From JANWHQ01 sp963775275 (GTDB lineage: Bacteria > Pseudomonadota > Alphaproteobacteria > Caulobacterales > Caulobacteraceae): a stretch of 64,000 nucleotides of DNA. The notes below the pieces were generated by a model. It was not told where the DNA came from, did no database searches, and worked only from the letters and a program-made list of their open reading frames with translations. A program made the position numbers and the translations under genes. Of the stretch, positions 50,201 through 57,454 are shown one piece after another; the stretch's first letter is position 1; each line of letters begins with the position of its first letter. The stretch covers positions 2,418,001 to 2,482,000 of the forward strand of contig CAVZII010000005.1 of NCBI GenBank assembly GCA_963775275.1. Direction: 5' to 3'.

Positions 50201-50334
50201 CCTCGACCCAGATCGGACAGCTGACCACGACCAGCATCTCCGCGCTGACCCAGACCCAGGCCGACGCCTTCACCTCGACCCAGATCCAGGCGATGGACCA
50301 GTCGCAGGTCGACGCCTGGATCGCGGTGAGCTGA
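35231..50334 (+). CDS. Giant octapeptide-repeat protein, about 5,030 residues, frame broken by five single-base consensus insertions
   Basis: One open gene of 15,104 bases is interrupted only at 40264-40269, 41388-41393, 42820-42825, 44942-44947 and near 47484, each time by one extra base. Removing these gives about 5,032 residues. The protein starts MSISLLSPAQISVLTSTQ and ends DQSQVDAWIAVS. Almost all of it is an 8-residue repeat [STDA]-x-T-[QDN]-[LIVF]-x-x-L, as in DATQVAAL, TTTDIGEF, ADTQIGAL. Ser and Thr are about 30% in sampled stretches; no Cys is seen and Lys/Arg are rare and fixed in position. No signal peptide or recognised domain is visible. Super-units of 31 octads dominate. It is probably an extracellular or surface structural protein, and the GT41 gene downstream suggests glycosylation. 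Function is unproven. Confidence 0.85.
35924..50304 (+). repeat. Tandem 744-bp / 576-bp super-repeats within the giant gene
   Basis: Using the octad NIASLSTT (later INTLSTT, INSLSTT, INTLDTT) as anchor, copies start at 35924, 36668, 37412, 38156, 38900, 39644, 40389, 41133, 41878, 42622, 43367, 44111, 44855, 45432, 46176, 46752, 47497, 48241, 48817 and 49561. After removing the five one-base insertions every interval is exactly 744 or 576 bases (31 or 24 octads of 24 bases). The first twelve intervals are all 744. The rest alternate: 576, 744, 576, 744, 744, 576, 744. Confidence 0.95.
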
Positions 50335-50513
50335 CCTTGCGGCGGCCTCAGATGCGGCGTGGCGGCGCGGTCGGCCGGGCCGAATTGATCCGCTGGCGGC
50401 GCCATAGGATAGTCGCATGAGCGACTCGGTTCGACGCCTTGCAGACCAATGGCTTGCGCGACGCCGGGCCTTCGCCGGGACGGACGGGAATTGAGTACGG
50501 GCCCCAGACGAGA

Positions 50514-52613
50514 ATGTCCGACGACGCCTTCCTGACCGCCCTGCAGGAGATCACGGGGACCGGGCTCGGCCTTGGCGAGCTGATCAACGCCGCGTCAAAC
50601 CTCAGCGCGGCGGGCAAGCCCGAGCTCGCGCGCCAGCTCTACCGCGTCTGGATCGGCTTCAACCCCGAGCATCCGCAGCTGTGCGTGGCCCACTTCAACG
50701 CCTCGGGCCTGGACACCCAGCTCGGCGACGCCGACGCCGCCCAGCGCGCGCTGGAGGCCGCCATCGCGCTCAACCCGGACTTCATGCCCGCCTACATCAA
50801 CCTGGGCGGCGTGCTCGAGCGCAAAGGCGAGCCCGACCGCGCGGTCGAGCTGTGGCGCACGGCGGTCAACCGGCCGGTCGCGGTCACCGGCCAGGGCGTC
50901 GGCTACGCGGTCACCGCCCTCAAGCAGATCGCGCGCCTGCTCGCCGACCATCACCAGAACGCGGTGGCCGAGGCGGCGCTGCGCCAGTGCGTCGAGATCA
51001 ATCCCGGCCAGCGCGACGTCATCGAGCAGTTCCTCGCCCTGCGCCTGGCCCAGTGCAAATGGCCCGTGCTTGCGCCCGTCGAAGGGTCCGATCGCCAGGC
51101 CCTGATGCGCGGCGTCCATCCCCTGTCGATGGCGGTGTACACCGACGATCCCTTGCTGCACCTGGCCTCGGCCGAGCGCTACATCCGCCAGTCGGTCGCG
51201 CCGCCGCCCGCGGACGGCGCCTGGGATCGCCGGCACGCGTCGATCGACCTGAAGGGCCGGCGCCTCAGGCTCGGCTATGTGTCGTCGGACCTGCGCGACC
51301 ACGCCATCGGCTATCTGATGGCCGAGCTGTTCGAGCTGCACGACCGCGCCAAGGTCGAGGTCTTCGCCTACTACTGCGGCTCGGCGCCTTCGGGGGCCCT
51401 GAACGCCCGCATCCGCGCCGCCGTCGAGCACTGGACCGACATCCGCGAAATGTCCGACGACCAGGCGGCCCAAAGGATCGCCGACGACGGGATCGACATC
51501 CTGGTCGACGTCAACGGCCACACCCGCGACTCGCGCACCGCCGTCTTCGCCCGACGCCCTGCGCCGATCCAGGTGAACTGGCTGGGCTATCCCGGCTCGA
51601 TGGGGAGCCCGTTCCACCAGTACCTGATCGCCGACGACTGGATCATCCCGCCCGACAGCGAGGTCTACTACACGGAGAAGGTCCTGCGGCTGCCCTGCTA
51701 CCAGCCCAACGACCGCCGGCGCGCCATCGCCGAGCCCCGGCCTTCGCGCCAGGACGCGGGGCTGCCCGAGGACGCGGTGGTCTTCTGCTGCTTCAACGGC
51801 GCGCACAAGATCAACCGGTTCACCTTCGAGCGCTGGATGCGGATCCTGCAGCGCACCCCGGGCTCGGTCCTGTGGCTCCTGGAAAGCGCGCCCGAGACGC
51901 ATGAGCGCCTGAGGGCGGCCGCCGCACAAGCCGGCGTCGACGGCGCGCGGATCGTCTTCGCCCCGAGGATGGCCAATGCGCACCATCTGGCGCGCTATCC
52001 CCTGGCCGACCTGTTCCTCGACACCTCCCCCTACGGCGCCCACACCACCGCCTCGGACGCCCTTTGGATGGGCGTGCCGGTCCTCACCCTCGCCGGCCGC
52101 AGCTTCGCCTCGCGCGTCTGCGGCAGCCTCGTGCGGGCCGCGGGCCTTCCCGAGCTCGTGTGCGACACGCCCGAGGCCTATGTCGAGCGCGCGGCCGAGC
52201 TGGGCGCAGACCGGGCGGCGATCGCCGCGCTGAAGGCCAGGCTCGAGGCCGGCCGGTCCAGCTGTCTCCTGTTCGACACCGAGCGCCTGGTCCGCTCGCT
52301 CGAGCAGCTCCTCTTCAGGATGTGCGAGGACCACCGCGAGGGCCGCCTGCCGCGGCCCGACCTGGACAACCTCGAGGCCTATCTCGAGATCGGCGTCGAG
52401 CACGACCATGAAGCGGTCGAGATGCTCGCGATCCCCGACTACCGCGGCTTCTATCAGGCCGGCCTTGGCCGCAGGCACCTCAATCGACCCATGCGGCCCG
52501 ACACGCGGCTGTGGACGCCTGAGCTGATCGCCGAGATCGACCGCGCGCCCTTCGCCGACGAGGCCGAGGTCGAAAGGCCGGCCGCGCCTCCGCGGCGCCG
52601 CGCGGCCGGATAA
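50514..52613 (+). CDS. TPR + GT41 O-GlcNAc-transferase-like (SPINDLY/OGT) glycosyltransferase
   Basis: A 699-residue protein starting at ATG 50514. Residues 1-190 are TPR-like helices (QRALEAAIALNPDFMPAYIN, LGGVLERKGEPDRAVELW). The catalytic part is GT41: RLGYVSSDLRDHAIGYLMAE (about 252; general-base His region), ILVDVNGHTRDSRTAVFARR, PAPIQVNWLGYPGSMGSP, VVFCCFNGAHKINRFTFERW (about 422, with the UDP-contact Lys) and DLFLDTSPYGAHTTASDALW (about 500-520, with the nucleotide Asp). It adds a sugar to Ser/Thr or Asn of protein, in the cytoplasm. It follows the giant repeat gene by 180 bases, and starts an operon with two more glycan genes. The giant protein is the obvious candidate acceptor. Confidence 0.88.
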   Translation: MSDDAFLTALQEITGTGLGLGELINAASNLSAAGKPELARQLYRVWIGFNPEHPQLCVAHFNASGLDTQLGDADAAQRALEAAIALNPDFMPAYINLGGVLERKGEPDRAVELWRTAVNRPVAVTGQGVGYAVTALKQIARLLADHHQNAVAEAALRQCVEINPGQRDVIEQFLALRLAQCKWPVLAPVEGSDRQALMRGVHPLSMAVYTDDPLLHLASAERYIRQSVAPPPADGAWDRRHASIDLKGRRLRLGYVSSDLRDHAIGYLMAELFELHDRAKVEVFAYYCGSAPSGALNARIRAAVEHWTDIREMSDDQAAQRIADDGIDILVDVNGHTRDSRTAVFARRPAPIQVNWLGYPGSMGSPFHQYLIADDWIIPPDSEVYYTEKVLRLPCYQPNDRRRAIAEPRPSRQDAGLPEDAVVFCCFNGAHKINRFTFERWMRILQRTPGSVLWLLESAPETHERLRAAAAQAGVDGARIVFAPRMANAHHLARYPLADLFLDTSPYGAHTTASDALWMGVPVLTLAGRSFASRVCGSLVRAAGLPELVCDTPEAYVERAAELGADRAAIAALKARLEAGRSSCLLFDTERLVRSLEQLLFRMCEDHREGRLPRPDLDNLEAYLEIGVEHDHEAVEMLAIPDYRGFYQAGLGRRHLNRPMRPDTRLWTPELIAEIDRAPFADEAEVERPAAPPRRRAAG

Positions 52614-52621
52614 CCACCCCC

Positions 52622-54298
52622 ATGTCCGCCGAACCCGTGCCTCCCGGCGAGCCCCTTGCGGGCGAGATCGGCCCTGTCGATCGCCTGCTCGCCCTGGCCG
52701 AGGCGCTCCGCCGCGAGCAGCGCCTGGACGACGCGCTCACCCTGTTCGAGCACCTGGGCGCCCTGGAGCCCGGCCGCGGCGATGTCCTGGGCGGGCTGGC
52801 GAGCGCGCTCGGCGCCAAGGGCCGCACGCTGGAATCCCTGAAGGCGCTGCTGGCGGCCAGGACGGTCCACGCCGACCCGGAGATCCTGCTCGAGATCATC
52901 CGCGAGCAGTCCCTGCCGGCCATCGACAAGTTCAACGCCCACGTCACCGCCGGCGAGATCGAGCTGGCGGAATCCTATGCGGCGGCCCTGGCGGACCTGA
53001 TCCCCCGCAACGGCCATCTCCTGGACGCCGCCCTGACCTGCAACCAGGCGCTCGGGCGCAACGAGGCGGCCAGGCGCTACGCCAGCGCCCTGCTCGAGAT
53101 CGACCCCGCCCACGCCGCCGCCCGGGCGGTCCTGGCCGAAGCCCCCGCCGAGCCGCAGGCGGCCAACGACCTGGCGAACCGCATCTCCATCGCGCTCCAG
53201 CCGCCCGCAGACACCCACCCCCTGATCCGGCTTCGCGACCTCTACGACCTTGCGAGCGAGGTCATGTGCGGCCCGAGGTCGGCCGCCGCCGACGTCATCG
53301 CCGCCGGCCTGGTCGCCGCGGCCTGCTCGACGCCCACTGAGGGCCTGGAAGGGTCGGAGTTCGAGGGCTGGGCCAAGCACTACCGCCTGCTCGCCGAGGC
53401 CATGGACCTGGACGCCGTGCGCGCGCCGACGCCGCAGGCGCGCCCCGCTCCGCGTCCGGAGATCCGCGCCGGCGCCAAGGGCGCCGACTGGCGCCGCGTG
53501 GGCGAGCTCGCCAGGCGCCTGGGCGCCGAGGTCGTCTTCTTCGCCGCCGCCGACGAGAGCTATGTCGAGCAGTACGCCCGCTGGTACGTGCTGTCGGTGC
53601 TGAAGTACTGCGACGTCCCGTGCCTTGTGGTGATCCACGTGATCGGCGGGGAAGGGCGGCTGGGCGCCGTCGCGGACAAGCTCGGGATCGTGGACGAGCG
53701 GCTGGTGCTCATGGCCGACGGCTTCGACGCCGACGCCGTCACCACCCGCGCCTGGGACGCCCCGCCCAAGGGGATGGCCGCCCGGCCGATCGCGCACTTC
53801 CAGTGCCAGAGGTTTCTGCGCGTGGGCGAGCTCATGCGCCGGCTGGGCCTGCCGGTCTTCGTCTCGGACATCGACCTCCTGCTCCAGCGCGGCGTGCGCG
53901 ATCTGGTGGACCGCGCTGCGGGCCTGGACCTGATGCTGAACGAGAACGGGAACAGCAGGAACGCCGGCTCGCGCCTGACCGCAAACCTTCTCCTGCTCAA
54001 CCCCACGGCCAACACCGACCGGTTCACCCGTTTCCTGGCGGCGTGGCTCGTCGAGGCCCTGACCGCGTCGGAGGTGACGCGGTGGATAGACCAGGCGGGA
54101 CTGCTGCTCGCGCGCCGGCACCTGGAGCTGCACGGCGAGGCGCCCCAGATCGGCTACTTCGACACCACGACGGACATCAACAATGTGATGTACCCGTCCT
54201 ACCAGACCCATCCGTTCCGCTTCCTGTCGCTCTATCGCGGCTTCGACACCACGAGCCTGGAGCGCGACCCGCGGGTCCTGGGCGAGGGCGCGGCGTGA
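52622..54298 (+). CDS. TPR + DxD nucleotide-sugar glycosyltransferase
   Basis: A 558-residue protein, ATG 52622, 8 nt after the GT41 stop. The N-terminal 250 residues are TPR-like helices (RREQRLDDALTLFEHLGAL). The C-terminal half reads VVFFAAADESYVEQYARWYV, then LRVGELMRRLGLPVFVSDID (here VFVSDIDLLLQ at about 411-421), which is a DxD metal/nucleotide motif as in GT8/GT77-like transferases. NENGNSRNAGSRLTANLLLL and QAGLLLARRHLELHG resemble the late strands of that fold. It could extend the sugar added by the GT41 enzyme. The stop overlaps the next start. No exact family could be fixed. Confidence 0.68.
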   Translation: MSAEPVPPGEPLAGEIGPVDRLLALAEALRREQRLDDALTLFEHLGALEPGRGDVLGGLASALGAKGRTLESLKALLAARTVHADPEILLEIIREQSLPAIDKFNAHVTAGEIELAESYAAALADLIPRNGHLLDAALTCNQALGRNEAARRYASALLEIDPAHAAARAVLAEAPAEPQAANDLANRISIALQPPADTHPLIRLRDLYDLASEVMCGPRSAAADVIAAGLVAAACSTPTEGLEGSEFEGWAKHYRLLAEAMDLDAVRAPTPQARPAPRPEIRAGAKGADWRRVGELARRLGAEVVFFAAADESYVEQYARWYVLSVLKYCDVPCLVVIHVIGGEGRLGAVADKLGIVDERLVLMADGFDADAVTTRAWDAPPKGMAARPIAHFQCQRFLRVGELMRRLGLPVFVSDIDLLLQRGVRDLVDRAAGLDLMLNENGNSRNAGSRLTANLLLLNPTANTDRFTRFLAAWLVEALTASEVTRWIDQAGLLLARRHLELHGEAPQIGYFDTTTDINNVMYPSYQTHPFRFLSLYRGFDTTSLERDPRVLGEGAA

Positions 54299-55575
54299 AC
54301 CCGGGCGTCCTGGAATCCCTGAGGTTCCAAGGCTATGCGCCGCGGACCCTGCTGGACGTCGGCGCCCACGTGGGGCGGTTCAGCTTCGACTTCCTGCAGG
54401 TCTTCCCCGACTGCGTCCCGACCCTGGTCGAGCCCAATCCCTTCTGCCAGGAGGACCTGGCCCGCCTGCCGTGGGAGCGCCACGCGGTGGCCGCCTCCAA
54501 CGAGGCCGGCCGCGCGGAGCTCTTCCTGACGCGCGAGTGGCTGCAGTCCACCGGCGTCTCGCTCTACCGCGAGAACACCGCCTTCTTCCGCGACGAGGTG
54601 ACCTTCACCCAGGAGGTCGACAAGGTCCGCCTGGACGATCTCTTTCCCGGTCGCCGGTTCGACTTCGTCAAGATCGACACCCAGGGCGCCGAGCTCGACG
54701 TCCTGCAGGGCGGCCAGGTGGTGCTGCGCCAGGCCGACTACATCCTGGTCGAGGTGTCGCTGGTGGAGTTCAACATCGGCGGCGCGCAGGCCGAGGCGAT
54801 CTTCGCCCAGCTCTTCGCCATGGGCTTCCGCTGCGTGGACGTCACCGAGATGCATCGCCTGAAGGGGGTGCAGGACGGGGGCCTCTTGCAGATGGACTTC
54901 CTGTTCGAGCGCGAGGTCAGACGCCCCACCCAGGGCTATCGCTATGCGCCCCTGCTCGGCCACGCGGAGTTGCTGGCCTGGTTGAAGGCGAGGAGAGCGC
55001 GCTCGGCCGACTTCACGGTCATCGACGTGGGCGGCTCGGCCGCCTCATGGGCGGGCGAGGTCGTGACCGCGACCCTGGGCGCCGGCGACGACGAAGACCC
55101 CGCCGAGGGGCGCTTCAGCGGCAACCTGAACGAGGGGCGCGGCTGGGACCCCGTGCTGCAGCACGTGGCCAGGCATGGCCGCTTCGCCTACGCCATCTGC
55201 TCGCATGCGCTGGGCGATCTCGCCTATCCGGCCATGACGCTCGAGATGCTGCCCCGCATCGCCGAGGCCGGCTTCGTGGCCGCGCCGTCGCGCTATCTGG
55301 AATCCCTGCGCCCCGAAGGCCCCTACCGCGGCTTCATCGACCAGCGCTGGATCCTGGACAGGGTGGGCCAGGAGCTGGTCCTCGCGCCCAAGATCGCGCT
55401 CCTGGAGCACCTGGCCCTGACCGCCGAGCACGACTGGGCCGGCGCGCCCGATCGCTTCGAGATCCAGATGTTCTGGCGCGGCGCGATCACGTTCCAGATC
55501 CTGAACGGCGACTACCTGGGCCCCAACCGCGGCCGCGTCATCGGGATGTACGGCGAGTTCCTGGACAGGCCGTAG
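54295..55575 (+). CDS. FkbM-type methyltransferase with a second SAM-fold-like domain
   Basis: A 426-residue protein starting at GTG 54295-54297, overlapping the upstream stop by 4 bases. The first domain is FkbM: RTLLDVGAHVGRFSFDFLQ (about residues 16-34), TLVEPNPFCQEDLARL, FDFVKIDTQGAELDVLQGG and YILVEVSLVEFNIGGAQAE. The second domain, from about residue 236, reads FTVIDVGGSAASWAGEVV and GRFAYAICSHALGDLAYP, again a SAM-fold-like strand and HxL motif. FkbM enzymes O-methylate sugars or related hydroxyls. Here the target is likely the glycan made by the two preceding gene products. The last gene of the operon; the palindrome set follows within 20 bases. Confidence 0.82.
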   Translation: MNPGVLESLRFQGYAPRTLLDVGAHVGRFSFDFLQVFPDCVPTLVEPNPFCQEDLARLPWERHAVAASNEAGRAELFLTREWLQSTGVSLYRENTAFFRDEVTFTQEVDKVRLDDLFPGRRFDFVKIDTQGAELDVLQGGQVVLRQADYILVEVSLVEFNIGGAQAEAIFAQLFAMGFRCVDVTEMHRLKGVQDGGLLQMDFLFEREVRRPTQGYRYAPLLGHAELLAWLKARRARSADFTVIDVGGSAASWAGEVVTATLGAGDDEDPAEGRFSGNLNEGRGWDPVLQHVARHGRFAYAICSHALGDLAYPAMTLEMLPRIAEAGFVAAPSRYLESLRPEGPYRGFIDQRWILDRVGQELVLAPKIALLEHLALTAEHDWAGAPDRFEIQMFWRGAITFQILNGDYLGPNRGRVIGMYGEFLDRP

Positions 55576-55593
55576 GGGGCTCCGCATCGCGCT

Positions 55594-55668
55594 CTAGTGT
55601 CCCGATTCCGAAGTTCGCCAGCGCATTTGCAAGGCGGATGCGAACTTCGGAATCGATAAGGACACTAG
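55594..55668. repeat. CTAG-ended palindrome B, copy 3 (inverted)
   Basis: Identical base for base to the reverse complement of the copy at 28988-29062. It lies 19 bases after the FkbM gene stop and could serve as its terminator. Confidence 0.92.
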
Positions 55669-55681
55669 CAAATGTATGATT

Positions 55682-55759
55682 CTAGTGTGGTTTACGGATC
55701 AGAAGTTCGCAGCCGAGGGCGCCGCCATCATCATGCGAACTTCTGATCCACCACACTAG
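55682..55759. repeat. CTAG-ended palindrome A, copy 3 (inverted)
   Basis: Identical to the reverse complement of the copy at 28897-28974. The 13 bases between palindromes A and B are identical too, giving a perfect 166-base inverted repeat with copy 1. Confidence 0.92.
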
Positions 55760-55771
55760 ATTCAAGCGCTT

Positions 55772-55818
55772 GAGCGCGTTCTTGTCGCAAAACCGGGTTC
55801 CACTCTTGCGGAACGCGC
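55772..55818. repeat. Dispersed repeat E, copy 2; the rest to 55953 is featureless
   Basis: The core GAGCGCGTTCTTGTCGCAAA continues through ACCGGGTTCCAC to GCGGAACGCGC, in the same orientation as copy 1 at 34848-34894, with the same CGCGC ends. From 55819 to 55953 I see no coding frame, hairpin or repeat of note. Confidence 0.68.
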
Positions 55819-55953
55819 TCTGGGCGGGCGGGCGGAGGTGACTCGTCTCGGTCCTCTCGAGAGACCGCTTCAGGCATGGCGTCCGCCGACGTCCCAAGAC
55901 CAGCGCCGAGCCGCAGCCTGGAGCCGCCGACCCTCGGCGCCTCGGAAAGCTGA

Positions 55954-57255
55954 TCACAGCCAGCCGCCGCTGAACCCAGCCCGGCGCAACCCCGCTGCGA
56001 TGTAAGGACATCCGCGCATCAGGCGCCACGGAAGACCGGTGAGATGGTTCTCGATCATCAACACGATCGGTCCCTGATTGAGGCCAAAGCGCCATGGCGA
56101 CACCCACCAGCCATGGGAGCTGCCCGGATCGCCTGGGTGGGTGGCGTTGAACGCCGCCTCGAGGCCATAGCCGTCGCACGCCTTCAGCTTCGCCTGATGG
56201 ACACAGAAGTGCAGCGCCTCCAGCACGATCTCGGGCGCGAAGGGCAAGGAGGCGACGACGGTCCAGGGGGCGATCGTCCCGTCGTCAGGCCCGTCGGGCG
56301 CGCCCCGGGCGAGATAGCCGTAGAACTTCCGCCTCACGCCATCGACTTTCATGACGGCCGGGCCGGGCCCGTCGCTCGCCGTGATTCCCCAGCAACGCTC
56401 GCCGTAGTGCGCGAACTCGGCGGGATTATCGATCGCGTAGCGCTGCTGCACATAGGTCGCGCGACGGCTGTTCTCGAAGTAGTCGATGCCTTTGTCGCGC
56501 ATGAAAGCGTCTTGGATTCCGCGAAAGTCGATCCAGACGTGAGACAGCTGATGAATGAACAGCGGGCCAGCGTACAGATAGTCAAATCCGTAGCGGCTCT
56601 CCCATCTATGGCTCGACGTCCATGCCGCGTAGCTGCTTTCCGGGAGGGCGTGGGTCGGAGACCCGAGCCCGAGCACGTACAGCAACAGCGCCTCGTCGTA
56701 GCCTTGCCACCGGTGCTTGAGAAAGCCTCTCCCCGGCTTCCAGCCGTGGGTCACCGTCGCGCCCCGGTTCTGCGCCCATCGCCAGTCGGCGCGCCGATAG
56801 AGGGCGTCGGCCAGGTCGCGGATTTCCCGCTCGTCCGCCGTCGCGGCGTCGAAGTAGGCGGCCGCCGTCAAGGCGCCGGCCAGCAGGAAGGCGCTGTCGA
56901 TGGTTGACAGCTCGCATCGCCAGGCCCGCCGACCGGTCTGCATGTCGAGGAAGTGATAGTAGAAGCCACGGTGTCCCGTTGCGTCCGGCTCAGGCCCGTG
57001 GGGGCTGGACCAGAAGAAGCGCAGCGTCGTCAGCGTGCGCGCTACGGCGGCTGGACGCGTCATGAACCCGCGCTCCACGGCGACAGGATAGCAGGTGAGC
57101 GCCAGGCCGGTGGCTGCGATGCTGGCGGGCCAGTTCTCCGCGGTCTTGTCGCGGACGAGGCCGTTGGCCGGGTTTGTTTGGTTGAGGAAGTAGTCGAAGG
57201 TCTCGCGCTGAAGCGCCTCCAGCTCCGCAGCGGCGATGCCGGGCCTGGTGTTCAT
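55954..57255 (-). CDS. Glucoamylase-fold glycoside hydrolase (PF10091-type; beta-1,2-glucanase relatives)
   Basis: A 433-residue protein from the ATG at 57253-57255 (a GTG at 57265 is an alternative). ELEALQRETFDYFLNQTNP and GLVRDKTAENWPASIAATGL are typical of the glycoamylase domain, followed by TLRFFWSSPHG, GHRGFYYHFLDMQTGRRAW and LSTIDSAFLLAGALTAAAYF. IDFRGIQDAFMRDKGIDYFE, ERCWGITASDGPGP and LPFAPEIVLEALHFCV complete it. The fold is (alpha/alpha)6, and the family includes endo-beta-1,2-glucanases (GH144). No signal peptide is seen. It could degrade a periplasmic or storage glucan, but substrate is open. Confidence 0.75.
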   Translation of the reverse strand: MNTRPGIAAAELEALQRETFDYFLNQTNPANGLVRDKTAENWPASIAATGLALTCYPVAVERGFMTRPAAVARTLTTLRFFWSSPHGPEPDATGHRGFYYHFLDMQTGRRAWRCELSTIDSAFLLAGALTAAAYFDAATADEREIRDLADALYRRADWRWAQNRGATVTHGWKPGRGFLKHRWQGYDEALLLYVLGLGSPTHALPESSYAAWTSSHRWESRYGFDYLYAGPLFIHQLSHVWIDFRGIQDAFMRDKGIDYFENSRRATYVQQRYAIDNPAEFAHYGERCWGITASDGPGPAVMKVDGVRRKFYGYLARGAPDGPDDGTIAPWTVVASLPFAPEIVLEALHFCVHQAKLKACDGYGLEAAFNATHPGDPGSSHGWWVSPWRFGLNQGPIVLMIENHLTGLPWRLMRGCPYIAAGLRRAGFSGGWL

Positions 57256-57454
57256 GGCGTCTTCCACCCCCAGAGCCTGGCTGAAGGACCGACATCCTCC
57301 GCGCCACGGGCCTGACGTCGTGGTTGATCTTCGTCAATGCGAACCGTGAGGGCGTCCACTAGCTGCAACGGGTCGATCCGCAGCGAACAGCGCACGCCGA
57401 CATAACGCCGACGCGAAGCTTCGTCGCAGCAGGCTGCGACCTTGGAGTTCGACT

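Noticed and set aside
35924..50304. CRISPR array, because of the regular DNA repeats
   Set aside because: Repeats are continuous coding units of 24 bases without unique spacers, and no cas genes are present.
50417..50494. A 25-codon frame (MSDSVRRLADQWLARRR...) with AGGA upstream, ahead of the GT41 gene
   Set aside because: Too short and without independent support; it might be a leader peptide but nothing in it resembles one.
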